Below are positions 1 through 8,787 of a DNA stretch of 64,000 nt, in pieces; the first letter of the stretch is position 1, and each line of letters starts with the position of its first letter. Where the stretch lies: assembly GCF_039541875.1 (NCBI RefSeq), contig NZ_BAABHB010000003.1, positions 248,001 through 312,000 of the forward strand, in the 5' to 3' direction. The notes below the pieces were generated by a model. It saw only the letters and a list, made by a program, of their open reading frames with translations, was not told where the DNA came from and made no database searches. Source of the stretch: Nibrella viscosa. GTDB taxonomy: Bacteria > Bacteroidota > Bacteroidia > Cytophagales > Spirosomataceae. The position numbers and the translations under genes were made by a program.

Positions 1-749
1 CGCCTACCCTGGCGTTTGCCATTATTTTTGTCTGGGCGCTGAAAAAGTTGTTTGACCGCCTGCAGAGTACCCAAACAGACACGCCCCGGCCGGCGCTGGT
101 GCGGTATGCGCCCATGCTGGCGCTGGTGGTGGTGGTATTTGGTTTGTATTCGTTTAAAACGGTGGACCGGAATAAAGCCTGGAAAGATAATTTTACCTTA
201 TTTAACACAGACCTGCTGAATGCCCCGAAAAGCTGCCAGGTGCAGCGGCACGTTGCCAACGAGTGGATTGATAAGGGTGTAAAAACACGGGCCAAAGCAG
301 ATTCTACAGGTATGGTGCTGCGTACCCGGACCAAGGCAGACTCCATTCAGAAGGCGCAGGCGGCTTACACCGTTTTTGATAAAGATGCCGGTAAGTACGC
401 CCGGCTGGCCCTGAATCACCTGCAGGAGTCGTGCCGGATCTACCCGAACTTTGGCGAGGCTTATTTCTCGATGGCCTACGTTTTTCAGAAGATTACCCCC
501 AATCGGGATTCGGCCGTGTATTATTACAAGCAGACAATCCGGGCGGCCAATAACTATGCCCCGGCTTATAACAATTTGGGTGTGATTTATCAGAATGAGG
601 GGAAGTACCAACTGGCGTCGTATTACTACAACCAGTCGATGCTTGTGAACCCCGCCTACGCCGATGGCCGCAACAACTGGGAGTTGCTGAAAAAAGCTAC
701 CGGTCTGGACGTAAAAGTGCTGCCGGATAGTGTACTAACCAAAAACTAA
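1..749 (+). CDS. TPR-containing membrane protein, C-terminal part (cut by window edge)
   Basis: The frame is already open at base 3 and ends at TAA 747-749, so the N-terminus lies outside the window. Visible are one hydrophobic helix (LAFAIIFVWAL, bases 9-41), a polar loop, a second helix (MLALVVVVFGLYSF, about bases 114-155), a conserved-looking NKAWKDNFTLF stretch, and a soluble tail with TPR-like helices (PNFGEAYFSMAYVFQ; APAYNNLGVIYQNEGKY). Membrane helices followed by a W-x-D-N-x-TLF loop and TPRs are the usual tail of GT-C/TMTC-like membrane glycosyltransferases. A role in protein or polymer O-glycosylation is therefore possible, but the catalytic part is not visible. A strong hairpin follows the stop. 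Confidence 0.7.
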   Translation, partial: PTLAFAIIFVWALKKLFDRLQSTQTDTPRPALVRYAPMLALVVVVFGLYSFKTVDRNKAWKDNFTLFNTDLLNAPKSCQVQRHVANEWIDKGVKTRAKADSTGMVLRTRTKADSIQKAQAAYTVFDKDAGKYARLALNHLQESCRIYPNFGEAYFSMAYVFQKITPNRDSAVYYYKQTIRAANNYAPAYNNLGVIYQNEGKYQLASYYYNQSMLVNPAYADGRNNWELLKKATGLDVKVLPDSVLTKN

Positions 750-763
750 AGAGTACTCTCCTG

Positions 764-809
764 AAACGGCAACGCGCCACCAGTTTAGACGGGTGGCGCG
801 TTGCCGTTT
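764..809. terminator. Perfect 18-bp hairpin between convergent genes
   Basis: Arms 764-781 and 792-809 are exact reverse complements around a 10-base loop (782-791). It lies 14 bases after the TPR gene stop and 15 bases before the end of the facing Uma2 gene, so it can terminate both. The arm ends in TTT on either strand, followed by a mixed sequence rather than a long T run. Confidence 0.75.
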
Positions 810-824
810 GTAAAGAAGTAGAGT

Positions 825-1499
825 TTACCGGTTCAGTAGTTCCTGCAAAACGGTCAGGTTGACTTTCCGGTCAAAAATGGCTCGCACTGGTATCTGAAAC
901 CCGGATACTGTTTTACTGATAATAGTCTCTTTAATGGTCAGCGTGGCGACTGATTCAAACGCCATAAACTCTTCGTCTAACTGGTACTGCTCAACCGTTT
1001 GGCGGGTGGGGTCAATAATCCAGTATTCTTTTACGCCATGGGCGGCATAGTCTTCAAACTTGACACCCCGGTCCCGTTCTGCTGTACTTTTGGATAACAC
1101 TTCAACAACCAGGTCGGGGGCCGGATGCTCCATCTGATCATCATGAAAGGCCTCAGCGGTTTTGACATTCCAGAAACAAATGTCCGGCTCGTAGTCGTTG
1201 CGGGTCAAAGTCACAAGCGCTTTTTCAGTGTTTACTTCACCTAGCTCATGTAAATTAACAAATATCCGGAGCAGTGTCGCCAAATTATCGGTTGCATTTA
1301 AATGCCGACGTTTCGCCGGGGAATGCATAATCACCTCACCGTTGATAAATTCGGCTTTAAAATCGTCGCGCAGCCACTCCCGGAATTCTTTACGACGTTG
1401 TTCCTCGTCGTTTAGGATGGCTTGTACCCGTTCAATTATTAGTTTCGCGTCGGGAGCATCCAGCAGATCGGCAACCCGGTTCCCAATGAAGTTCGTCAT
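825..1499 (-). CDS. Uma2 family putative endonuclease
   Basis: A 224-residue protein of the Uma2 (DUF820) family, which has a PD-(D/E)XK restriction-endonuclease fold. Key blocks are FINGEVIMHSPAKRRH near the N-terminus, YEPDICFW (the PD motif) mid-protein, and PDLVVEVLSKSTAERDRGVKF (the E-x-x-S/K part), followed by KEYWIIDP. Start chosen at ATG 1499, giving MTNFIGNRVADLL. An upstream in-frame TTG would add 25 residues with no family likeness. Uma2 genes are multicopy in Cytophagales and cyanobacteria; their substrate is unknown. Two more Uma2-type genes lie at about 10.7-11.1 and 44.2 kb. It follows the mutase gene on the same strand across a short spacer. Confidence 0.85.
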   Translation of the reverse strand: MTNFIGNRVADLLDAPDAKLIIERVQAILNDEEQRRKEFREWLRDDFKAEFINGEVIMHSPAKRRHLNATDNLATLLRIFVNLHELGEVNTEKALVTLTRNDYEPDICFWNVKTAEAFHDDQMEHPAPDLVVEVLSKSTAERDRGVKFEDYAAHGVKEYWIIDPTRQTVEQYQLDEEFMAFESVATLTIKETIISKTVSGFQIPVRAIFDRKVNLTVLQELLNR

Positions 1500-1550
1500 G
1501 ATTGGCAAATAAGCTAAAAATACGAAAAAGCCTGCTCCATCCCAAATCCG

Positions 1551-1584
1551 CTCCTGCCTACTGCCTACTGTCAACTGCCGACTC
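1551..1584 (-). repeat. Word-repeat half-element, family c (CTGCCTA)
   Basis: Read on + this stretch repeats CTGCCTACTGCCTACTG and then varies to CAACTGCCGACT. The same words occur at 6838-6872 and 42411-42525. No complementary arm is seen here, so it is a half-element. It runs across the stop codon of mutB (TAG, 1558-1560) and encodes the last residues of that protein (AVDSRQ). Confidence 0.6.
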
Positions 1585-3714
1585 TTCGTTCAACTCCGGC
1601 ATCAACTCCTTCAGAATCTTCTGGGCTGCCACCGAAATAACCGTGCCGGGGCCGAAAACGCCTTTCACACCGGCATCGTAGAGGTATTGGTAGTCCTGCG
1701 CGGGAATTACGCCCCCGGCAATGACCATAATATCGTCACGGCCAATGTTGCGGAGTTCCCCGATCAGTTGCGGCACCAGCGTTTTGTGCCCGGCGGCCAG
1801 GCTGGATACCCCAATGATGTGTACATCGTTTTCTGCAGCCTGCCGGGCTACCTCTTCGGGCGTCTGGAACAGCGGTCCCATATCCACATCAAAGCCCAGA
1901 TCGGCAAAGCTGGTGGCAATGACCTTCGCCCCCCGGTCGTGCCCGTCCTGGCCCATTTTGGCAACCAGAATGCGCGGCCGGCGGCCTTCCAGTTCGGCAA
2001 AGCGGTCGGTCAGTTGGCGGGCGATGCGGAAGTTTTCGTCGTCGGATACCTCGGCGGAGTAGATGCCGGATACGGCCCGGATGGTGGCCTTATGCCGGCC
2101 AAAGGCTTTTTCCATAGCGTCTGAGATTTCGCCCAGCGTAGCCCGGTGTCGGGCAGCTTCAATGGCAAGAGATAATAGGTTTGACGTTGAGGTAAGGGCA
2201 GCTTCGGTAATAGCCGCTAATGCCTGTTCTACCTTCTGCTGACTCCTTTTTTCCCTGACGGCTTTTATCCGCCGGATTTGAGCCTCCCTTACAGCCTGAT
2301 TGTCGACCTCCAGCAGGTCAATGGCTCGTTCAGACGAGGGTCGGTACCGATTTACACCCACAATAACGTCTTTGCCACCGTCGATCCGGGCTTGTTTGCG
2401 GGCGGCCGCTTCTTCAATGCGTAATTTCGGCAGGCCGGTTTCGATGGCCTTGGTCATGCCCCCCAACTGCTCCACTTCTTCGATGAGCGCCCAGGCTTTT
2501 TCGGCCAGTTCTTTGGTGAGCGACTCCACATAATAGGATCCCCCCCAGGGGTCGACCACGTGGGTAATGTCGGTTTCATGCTGGAGGTACAATTGGGTAT
2601 TGCGGGCAATGCGGGCCGAGAAATCGGTGGGTAGGGCAATGGCTTCGTCCAGCGAGTTGGTGTGCAGGCTTTGGGTATGGCCCAGGGCGGCTGCCAGGGC
2701 CTCAACGCAGGTGCGGGTAACGTTGTTAAACGGGTCCTGCTCGGTCAGGCTATAGCCGGAAGTCTGGGAGTGGGTCCGCAAGGCGAGCGATTTGGCGTTC
2801 TTTGGCGCAAACTGCTTCACAATCTTCGACCAGAGTAACCGACCGGCCCGCATCTTGGCAATTTCCATGAAGTGATTCATGCCGATGCCCCAGAAAAACG
2901 ACAGCCGGGGCGCAAAATCGTCGATGCTCATGCCTGCCCGCAAGCCGGTCCGGATGTATTCCAGTCCGTCGGCCAGCGTGTAGGCCAGCTCGATATGGGC
3001 GGGGGCGCCGGCTTCGTGCATGTGGTAGCCGCTGATGCTGATGGAATTGAATTTCGGCATGTGGCGGCTGGTAAACGCAAAAATATCGCCGATGATGCGC
3101 ATGGAGGGTTCGGGCGGGTAGATGTATGTATTCCGCACCATAAACTCCTTCAGGATGTCGTTCTGAATAGTGCCGGACAGCTTTTCGGGCGGTACGCCCT
3201 GCTCCTCGGCCGCTACAATGTAAAACGCCATGATCGGGATCACGGCCCCGTTCATGGTCATTGATACCGACATCTGGTCGAGCGGAATCTGGTCGAACAG
3301 CAGCTTCATGTCCTCAACGGTATCGATAGCGACCCCGGCTTTACCCACATCGCCCACTACGCGGGGGTGGTCGGAGTCGTAGCCCCGGTGCGTCGCCAGA
3401 TCAAAAGCAACGGAAAGTCCTTTCTGCCCGGCGGCCAGATTGCGCCGGTAAAAAGCATTGGATTCCTCAGCGGTTGAAAAGCCGGCATACTGGCGGATGG
3501 TCCACGGCTGCCGAATGTACATAGACGCGTAGGGTCCCCGCAGAAACGGTGGAATACCGGCGGCATAGTGCAGGTGTTCGGCTTCGTTCAGGTCGGCGGC
3601 TTCGTAATGGGGCTTGAGTTTGATGCCTTCCGCTGTTCGGTAGGGGGTAGAGGGTGCCGGCGATTCAGCCGGTGCTGGTTTAGGGGGCTGTACGTTGATG
3701 AAGTCAGGGCGCAT
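1558..3714 (-). CDS. mutB: Methylmalonyl-CoA mutase, large (catalytic) subunit
   Basis: A 718-residue adenosylcobalamin enzyme that interconverts succinyl-CoA and (R)-methylmalonyl-CoA in the propionate route. The N-terminal two thirds is the substrate-binding TIM barrel (RQYAGFSTAEESNAFYRRNL; SGYHMHEAGA; RTHSQTSGYSLTEQDPFNN). The C-terminal part (about 585-710) is the B12-binding Rossmann domain with its three signatures: DGHDRG (lower-ligand His), SSL, and GG. Length fits the family. Start is ATG 3714. The small-subunit gene lies upstream on the same strand, 67 bases away. The final residues NEESAVDSRQ are odd: the last six come from a repeat element at 1551-1584, which also provides the stop codon. 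Confidence 0.95.
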   Translation of the reverse strand: MRPDFINVQPPKPAPAESPAPSTPYRTAEGIKLKPHYEAADLNEAEHLHYAAGIPPFLRGPYASMYIRQPWTIRQYAGFSTAEESNAFYRRNLAAGQKGLSVAFDLATHRGYDSDHPRVVGDVGKAGVAIDTVEDMKLLFDQIPLDQMSVSMTMNGAVIPIMAFYIVAAEEQGVPPEKLSGTIQNDILKEFMVRNTYIYPPEPSMRIIGDIFAFTSRHMPKFNSISISGYHMHEAGAPAHIELAYTLADGLEYIRTGLRAGMSIDDFAPRLSFFWGIGMNHFMEIAKMRAGRLLWSKIVKQFAPKNAKSLALRTHSQTSGYSLTEQDPFNNVTRTCVEALAAALGHTQSLHTNSLDEAIALPTDFSARIARNTQLYLQHETDITHVVDPWGGSYYVESLTKELAEKAWALIEEVEQLGGMTKAIETGLPKLRIEEAAARKQARIDGGKDVIVGVNRYRPSSERAIDLLEVDNQAVREAQIRRIKAVREKRSQQKVEQALAAITEAALTSTSNLLSLAIEAARHRATLGEISDAMEKAFGRHKATIRAVSGIYSAEVSDDENFRIARQLTDRFAELEGRRPRILVAKMGQDGHDRGAKVIATSFADLGFDVDMGPLFQTPEEVARQAAENDVHIIGVSSLAAGHKTLVPQLIGELRNIGRDDIMVIAGGVIPAQDYQYLYDAGVKGVFGPGTVISVAAQKILKELMPELNEESAVDSRQ

Positions 3715-3718
3715 AGTT

Positions 3719-3783
3719 AAGTTTCAGGTTTCATGTTTCAAGTTTCAGCCGGGCAGTTCTGCTAAAAGCTGGAACTTGAAACT
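3719..3783 (-). repeat. Word-repeat hairpin, family a (GTTTCAGG/GTTTCAAG)
   Basis: The whole mutA-mutB spacer. Tandem words GTTTCAGGTTTCATGTTTCA precede a stem 3735-3749 paired with 3768-3782 (14 of 15 positions match). The last base of the right arm is the first base (on +) of the mutA stop codon. The same word family makes the hairpin at 32588-32666. Confidence 0.7.
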
Positions 3784-5170
3784 AATCAAACTCATTCGCT
3801 AATCGTCGGTCAGGCAATAACGGGATGTTGTCTGTCTGAGCGGGAGCAGAAGGCTTTTCTGTTTTTTCGACAGCCGCTTCATCAAAACGGAATTTAGTTA
3901 CCCCGACCAGTACCCGGCCGTTTTGTACTGCATCTACCTTGGCCTGGTACGCCTGCTGAATCTGTTCTTGAACAAAGCCCTGCTCAAAGGCTTTCGTAAA
4001 TCCTCCCAACTGCTCTATCTCCAGAAATAATGTCCAGGCAGTTTCAACCGACTGATGGGTCAGGCGTTCGAGGTAATAGGTGCCGGAGGCCGGGTCGGCT
4101 ACTTTGTCCAAGTGCGATTCTTCTTTCAGAAGGATCGATACGTTGCGGGCAATCCGGTGCGAGAACTCGTCGGGTTGCCGGAAGGCCGTATCATACGGAT
4201 GCACGGTGAGGGCATCGCAGCCGCCAATGACTGCCGCCATCGCTTCGGTGGTGGCCCGGAGCAGGTTGGTGTAGGGCGTGGCGGTGGCGTCGTAAAAGAC
4301 AGATGTCTGCGCGTGAATGTAGCAGGGGGCGGGGTTAGCATTGATATAGGCGGCCAGGAAGCGGCTGTACAGAACCCGCAACGCCCGGAGTTTGGCAATC
4401 TCTATAAAATAGCTGGTGCCCACCGGGACCGACAGCATTGTTTTGGCCGCCAACTGCTCAACCGCCAAGCCCGCATCCGTCAGTTGGTCGTAGGTATCGG
4501 CCAGAGAGGCCAGCAAAAAGGCCAGTTCCTGCGTGGCGGTAGCCCCGGCATTATGGAAAGCCTGGCTGCTGCCGGTCAGGGTGCGGAACTGCGGAGAACC
4601 GGCCGAGAGCCGGGTGGCTTCGGCAACAGCGGTCAGGCCGTGCGCGTAGGATTGGCCGGTGGTGGTCCAGTGGGCGAGCGGGTCGGTCAGCAAACCGCCT
4701 TTGAGCTGATACGGCGCTACTTGCTGCAGGGCCGTCAGCCAGTCGGTAGCGGCACCGGTAACGCGAAAGAATACCGGGGTGTTGCTCAGTTTGATGCCGT
4801 TCAGCAGCCGGGTGAGGTCGGTTCCATTCGCTTGCCTGTCTGCCAGATCGAGCAGCAGGGCATCGGCCCCCCGGCTGAGCCAGTCCCGTAGGGTAGTATT
4901 ATCGCTTTTTTCGTCCTGCACCCGGAGTTCGGGCGTATTCAGCCAGCCGGGCTGTTTTTTCTGGGCTGCCTGTAACTCAGCAAGGGGTAAAGCCTCCAGA
5001 TCTTCGGCCGTATAATACGGCTCTACACGAAAACCTTCGGGCGTGGGCCGGCGCAGGCCCTCGTAGATAGCTTCGGCCGAAAGGGTGGGATCTTTCAGGT
5101 CTTTTTGGACCTGCGCCAGCCATTGGGCCTTATCGGTGGGCGGAAATAAATCGGCAAGAAGCAGGCTCAT
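3782..5170 (-). CDS. mutA: Methylmalonyl-CoA mutase, small subunit
   Basis: A 462-residue partner of the catalytic subunit. It shows the mutase barrel blocks in diverged form (VEPYYTAEDLEALP; SSQAFHNAGATATQELAFLL; HAQTSVFYDATATPYTNLLRATTEAM; DPASGTYYLERLT). It stops right after the barrel and has no DxHxxG cobalamin domain, so it cannot bind B12 in the usual way and is structural or regulatory. Many small subunits keep a degenerate B12 domain; here it is absent altogether. Start chosen at ATG 5170 (MSLLLADLFPPTDKAQW); an in-frame extension of 18 residues upstream is basic and unlike the family. It is the first gene of a mutA-mutB operon, divergent from dnaA. Confidence 0.9.
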   Translation of the reverse strand: MSLLLADLFPPTDKAQWLAQVQKDLKDPTLSAEAIYEGLRRPTPEGFRVEPYYTAEDLEALPLAELQAAQKKQPGWLNTPELRVQDEKSDNTTLRDWLSRGADALLLDLADRQANGTDLTRLLNGIKLSNTPVFFRVTGAATDWLTALQQVAPYQLKGGLLTDPLAHWTTTGQSYAHGLTAVAEATRLSAGSPQFRTLTGSSQAFHNAGATATQELAFLLASLADTYDQLTDAGLAVEQLAAKTMLSVPVGTSYFIEIAKLRALRVLYSRFLAAYINANPAPCYIHAQTSVFYDATATPYTNLLRATTEAMAAVIGGCDALTVHPYDTAFRQPDEFSHRIARNVSILLKEESHLDKVADPASGTYYLERLTHQSVETAWTLFLEIEQLGGFTKAFEQGFVQEQIQQAYQAKVDAVQNGRVLVGVTKFRFDEAAVEKTEKPSAPAQTDNIPLLPDRRLANEFD

Positions 5171-5342
5171 ACGTAGCGGTATTGATAGGCTTGTAAAATT
5201 ACGCTTTCTCTTTTCCGCTTCCAAAGCAGGTTTGTTCCTACCGTTTGATAAAGGACCTTGTATTATTCGAAGGGATTATAAAATTGCGTTGACTGGTTCA
5301 GATTTTCCCTCTATTTTTAACTAAAGGTAGGACGGGAACCCG

Positions 5343-5372
5343 TTTGCTATGCGGGATTTTTTCCTACTTTTG
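5343..5372 (+). promoter_or_regulatory. Bacteroidota-type promoter of dnaA
   Basis: TTTG at 5343-5346, an 18-base spacer, then TACTTTTG at 5365-5372: a full match to the Bacteroidota TTTG / TAnnTTTG sigma factor consensus. Transcription should start near 5379, leaving about 30 bases before the GTG start of dnaA. No DnaA box (TTATCCACA-like) was noticed in 5171-5408. Confidence 0.7.
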
Positions 5373-5408
5373 TCTCCCTTTTGCGAAATCGCATAAGCGA
5401 AGTTCACT

Positions 5409-6842
5409 GTGAATGTACCCGCACAAACCGTAATGCAGCGTGAAGTTCGGACGGTGTGGAATCATTGTCTGCACGTCATCCGGGAAAGTATTCCCGAGCA
5501 AAGTTACAAGACCTGGTTTGAGCCAATCGTGCCCCTGCGGCTGAACGATAAGGTGCTGACGATCCAGGTGCCCAGCCAATTCTTTTATGAGTGGCTGGAG
5601 GATAACTTTGTGCATATCCTGCGGAAGGCGCTCGACCAGGCCATTGGCCGGGACGGTATGCTGGAGTACTCCATTATTGTGGATAAGGGCAATGAACAGA
5701 ATCGCCCGCTGACGGTGAACGTGCCGACCACCAAATCGACCCAGACGGCCAAGCCCGACAACGTAAGCCCCGACCTGCTGCGTAGCCCGTTTGAGCTGAA
5801 AGATCTGGATTCGCTCACCCTGGATTCGTACCTCAACCCAACGTATACCTTTGATAATTACGTAGAAGGCGATTGCAACCGGCTGGCCCGCAATGCCGGC
5901 TATGCCGTAGCGACCCGGCCGGGGGTGACTTCATTTAACCCGCTGATGATCTACGGCGGGGTAGGGTTGGGCAAAACGCACCTGGTGCAGGCTATTGGGA
6001 ACTACATCAAAAACAACAACCTTGATAAGTTTGTGCTGTATGTAACGTCGGAGAAGTTTACCAACCAGTTCCTGAATGCCATTAAAACCGACTCGCTGCG
6101 CGACTTTACCCAGTTTTACATGCAGGTAGATGTGCTGGTGATCGATGATGTGCAGTTTCTCCAGAAAAAAGAGAAGACCCAGGAGATTTTCTTCCACATC
6201 TTCAACCACCTGCATCAGTCGGGCCGGCAAATCATAATGACCTCCGACCGCTCACCCCGCGATCTGGGTGGGCTGGAGGATCGTTTATTGTCCCGCTTTA
6301 AATGGGGACTCACAACCGATCTGCAGCAGCCGGACCTGGAAACGCGCATCGCCATTATCCAGAAAAAACTACAGGCCGAAGGGGTGTATATCGACAATAA
6401 CGTGATCGAATACCTGGCCCACAGTATCAATACCAATGTGCGCGAACTGGAGGGCGTCATTGTCTCGCTCATGGCCCAGGCCTCGCTGAACCGCCGGGAG
6501 ATCGACCTGGAACTGGCCAAAACGACCCTGCGGAACATTGTTGTTGATTCGGATAAGGAGATCAACATTGATACGGTGCAGGAGGTAACGGCCGACTTTT
6601 TTGGGGTAACCGTAGCAGATCTGAAATCGAAGAGCCGGAAACGGGAACTGGTGTATCCGCGTCAGGTCGGTATGTTTCTGGCGAAGGAGAAAACGGGCCT
6701 GCCGCTGAAGTCGATCGGCTACCACTTCGGGGGTCGCGACCATAGTACGGTTATTCATGCCATCCAGGCCGTCAACGACATGATTAACGAGAATCCGGCC
6801 ACCCGCGAGGCTATTGAGAAGCTGAAAGCGTATTTTAAGTAG
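5409..6842 (+). CDS. dnaA: Chromosomal replication initiator protein DnaA
   Basis: A 477-residue AAA+ ATPase that opens the replication origin. Domain I has the WFEPI and FYEWLEDNF blocks (residues 35-70). A linker follows, then domain III with Walker A GGVGLGKTHL, Walker B VLVIDDVQFL and the arginine region (DRLLSRFKWGL). Domain IV is the DNA-binding helix-turn-helix with GGRDHSTVIHA. Start is GTG 5409 (MNVPAQTVMQREV) or ATG 5433 (MQREVRTVW); the latter begins exactly where conservation starts. The stop TAG (6840-6842) sits inside a word-repeat hairpin. Neighbours are metabolic; dnaN is not adjacent. Confidence 0.97.
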   Translation: MNVPAQTVMQREVRTVWNHCLHVIRESIPEQSYKTWFEPIVPLRLNDKVLTIQVPSQFFYEWLEDNFVHILRKALDQAIGRDGMLEYSIIVDKGNEQNRPLTVNVPTTKSTQTAKPDNVSPDLLRSPFELKDLDSLTLDSYLNPTYTFDNYVEGDCNRLARNAGYAVATRPGVTSFNPLMIYGGVGLGKTHLVQAIGNYIKNNNLDKFVLYVTSEKFTNQFLNAIKTDSLRDFTQFYMQVDVLVIDDVQFLQKKEKTQEIFFHIFNHLHQSGRQIIMTSDRSPRDLGGLEDRLLSRFKWGLTTDLQQPDLETRIAIIQKKLQAEGVYIDNNVIEYLAHSINTNVRELEGVIVSLMAQASLNRREIDLELAKTTLRNIVVDSDKEINIDTVQEVTADFFGVTVADLKSKSRKRELVYPRQVGMFLAKEKTGLPLKSIGYHFGGRDHSTVIHAIQAVNDMINENPATREAIEKLKAYFK

Positions 6843-6872
6843 GCAATCTGCCTACTGAGAACTGCCTACTGT
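6838..6872 (+). repeat. Word-repeat hairpin, family c (CTGCCTACTG)
   Basis: AGTAGGCA (6838-6845) pairs perfectly with TGCCTACT (6849-6856), followed by a second CTGCCTACTG word at 6862-6871. It contains the dnaA stop codon at its left end and overlaps the GTG start of the next gene at its right end, filling the 28-base spacer completely. Confidence 0.6.
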
Positions 6873-7806
6873 GAACATCCAACTCCTCCCCCGTTCCGAA
6901 ATCAACGATGCTGCCTGGAACCGGTGCGTGGAGCAGTCACCGCAGCGGGTGATGTATGGCTATACGTGGTATCTGGATTGTGTGGCCTGGCGCTGGACAG
7001 GGTTCGTTGTGTCGGGGCATGCCGGGGCGTATCAGGCGGTAATGCCGGTGCCGTTGCGCCGGAAATTTGGTCGGTGGGTAGTCCATCAACCACTCTTCTG
7101 CCAGTTTCTGGGCGTATTTGGGCAGGGCGCGGTAATGCCTTTTTGGGAGGCCATGCAGCAGCATTTTCGGTATTGCTCGATTTATGCCACGGTTCAGCCT
7201 CCGCCCGACCGGTCGGATTTTCAGCTACAGCAGCACTATACCCACGTACTGGATCTTTCACCCGACTATGCCCTGATCCGCCAACACTACAACCGTGACC
7301 GCCAACTGAACCTGCGTCGGGCCGAAGCCGCCAATTGGACGGTTACGGATGATTACGATATTGAGCCTCTGCTGCGTATGTTCCGGCAGAACCATGCCGA
7401 TACCATACCCGGCACCGTAGCCGATTGGGCGTACGACCGCCTGCGAACCCTCTATCGGTCATTGAGCAGCCGGGGACTAACAACCCTCCGGTACACCCGC
7501 CGGGCCGGTGTCATTGAAGCTGGTGTCCTCTTTGTGCAGGAGGGCCACCGAATTGTTTACCTGTTCAACGCGGCTACCGCTACCGGCCGGCACGGCAACG
7601 CCCGAACCCTGCTGATCGACCAGCTATTACAGGAAAAAGCTGGTCAGCCGTTACTCTTCGACTTTGAAAGTCCCGACAAGCCATCCATCGCCGGATTTTA
7701 CCAGAGCTTTGGGGCCGTCGGGCAGCCGTACTGGACCGTACGGTACAGCCGGTTGAACAGGTTTGAGCGAAGTGCGCAGCAGTTTACCCGGTGGTGGCGG
7801 TCATGA
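6871..7806 (+). CDS. GNAT/BioF2-like acyltransferase-fold protein
   Basis: A 311-residue cytosolic protein. The layout resembles FemAB/BioF2-like N-acyltransferases: an N-terminal segment with QRVMYGYTWYLDCV, a middle with LRRAEAANWTV, and a C-terminal GNAT-like core (RRAGVIEAGVLFVQEGHRIVYLFNAAT, then FDFESPDKPSIAGFYQSFGA). Members transfer acyl or aminoacyl groups, but the substrate cannot be inferred. The start is GTG 6871 (MNIQLLPRSEI), inside the preceding repeat element; later ATG codons would remove part of the conserved N-terminus. It is followed by a glycosyltransferase on the same strand, so a surface-polymer role is possible. Confidence 0.6.
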   Translation: MNIQLLPRSEINDAAWNRCVEQSPQRVMYGYTWYLDCVAWRWTGFVVSGHAGAYQAVMPVPLRRKFGRWVVHQPLFCQFLGVFGQGAVMPFWEAMQQHFRYCSIYATVQPPPDRSDFQLQQHYTHVLDLSPDYALIRQHYNRDRQLNLRRAEAANWTVTDDYDIEPLLRMFRQNHADTIPGTVADWAYDRLRTLYRSLSSRGLTTLRYTRRAGVIEAGVLFVQEGHRIVYLFNAATATGRHGNARTLLIDQLLQEKAGQPLLFDFESPDKPSIAGFYQSFGAVGQPYWTVRYSRLNRFERSAQQFTRWWRS

Positions 7807-7857
7807 ACGGACAAAACCTTGTAGATTTGTCTTTTTGTAACGTGTTTGTTTCTGCTC

Positions 7858-8730
7858 ATGAAAGTCGCCGGCTTCAGCTTTATCCGTAACGCTATTCAAT
7901 ACGATTACCCCATTGTTGAAGCCATTCTGTCTGTCCTGCCGATTTGTGATGAGTTTGTGATTGCCGTCGGCCGCTCCGATGATGCTACCCTGGCGCTCAT
8001 CCAGGCCATTAACTCGCCTAAAATCAGAATTATCGAGACCGTCTGGGATGATACGCTGCGGGAAGGTGGCCGGGTATTGGCGGTAGAGACCGACAAAGCA
8101 CTTGCTGCCATATCGCCCGATGCCGACTGGGCATTTTACATCCAGGGCGACGAAGTGCTGCCGGAAGAATACCTGCCTGAGGTGCGCCGGGCAATGGCGC
8201 AGTATCTCGATCAGCCGCAGGTAGAAGGGTTGCTGTTTAAGTACCGGCACTTCTACGGCTCGTACCGCTACGTGGCCGATTCGAGAAAGTGGTACCGGCG
8301 CGAAGTCCGGATTGTCCGTAATACCGGCAATGTAGTCGCCTACCGCGACGCGCAGGGCTTCCGAACCCGCGACAACCGGAAGCTGAACGTTAAGCTGATT
8401 GATGCGTACATGCATCATTACGGCTGGGTGAAGCCGCCGGAGAAACAGGCCGGTAAGTTGAGTAACTTCGGGCGCTACTGGCATACCGACCAGCAGATGG
8501 AGCAGGTCCGGCAGGAGCTGAAGGATTTTGACTATAGCGGCATCGACTCCCTCGCTTTATTTACCGGGCAGCACCCGCAGGTTATGCAGGAGCGCATCAA
8601 CCGCACCAACTGGAATTTTCAATACGATATCCGGCAAAAGAAACTATCATTTAAAAACCGTGTGCTGAGTATCGTTGAGGCAGTAACCGGTTGGCGGGTA
8701 GGGGAGTACCGGAATTACAAGTTGGTGTAA
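7858..8730 (+). CDS. Family 2 glycosyltransferase
   Basis: A 290-residue GT-A fold enzyme. The N-terminus KVAGFSFIRNAIQYDYPIVEAI with CDEFVIAVGRSDD is the nucleotide-sugar binding half, and YIQGDEVLPEEYL holds the acidic metal-binding residues. The C-terminal half has the H-x-H-x-GWVKPPE block typical of this Bacteroidota subgroup. It probably transfers a sugar to a surface glycan. Start chosen at ATG 7858; an ATG at 7846 would add only MFLL. A TAGATTTG -7 box at 7822-7829 precedes it, with no clear -33 box, so it may have its own weak promoter. The ABC exporter gene follows after 57 bases. Confidence 0.8.
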   Translation: MKVAGFSFIRNAIQYDYPIVEAILSVLPICDEFVIAVGRSDDATLALIQAINSPKIRIIETVWDDTLREGGRVLAVETDKALAAISPDADWAFYIQGDEVLPEEYLPEVRRAMAQYLDQPQVEGLLFKYRHFYGSYRYVADSRKWYRREVRIVRNTGNVVAYRDAQGFRTRDNRKLNVKLIDAYMHHYGWVKPPEKQAGKLSNFGRYWHTDQQMEQVRQELKDFDYSGIDSLALFTGQHPQVMQERINRTNWNFQYDIRQKKLSFKNRVLSIVEAVTGWRVGEYRNYKLV

Positions 8731-8787
8731 GGTTCTAACGGCTTGCGCAGGAACGAACCAATTTTAGGCCGCTATTGTAACAGAGGT

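Noticed and set aside
4055..4891. A 278-codon frame antisense to mutA
   Set aside because: Gly/Arg-rich translation typical of reversed GC-rich coding sequence; mutA is well supported.
5171..5408. Replication origin next to dnaA
   Set aside because: No DnaA boxes or AT-rich unwinding repeats were seen. The region is an ordinary divergent promoter region.
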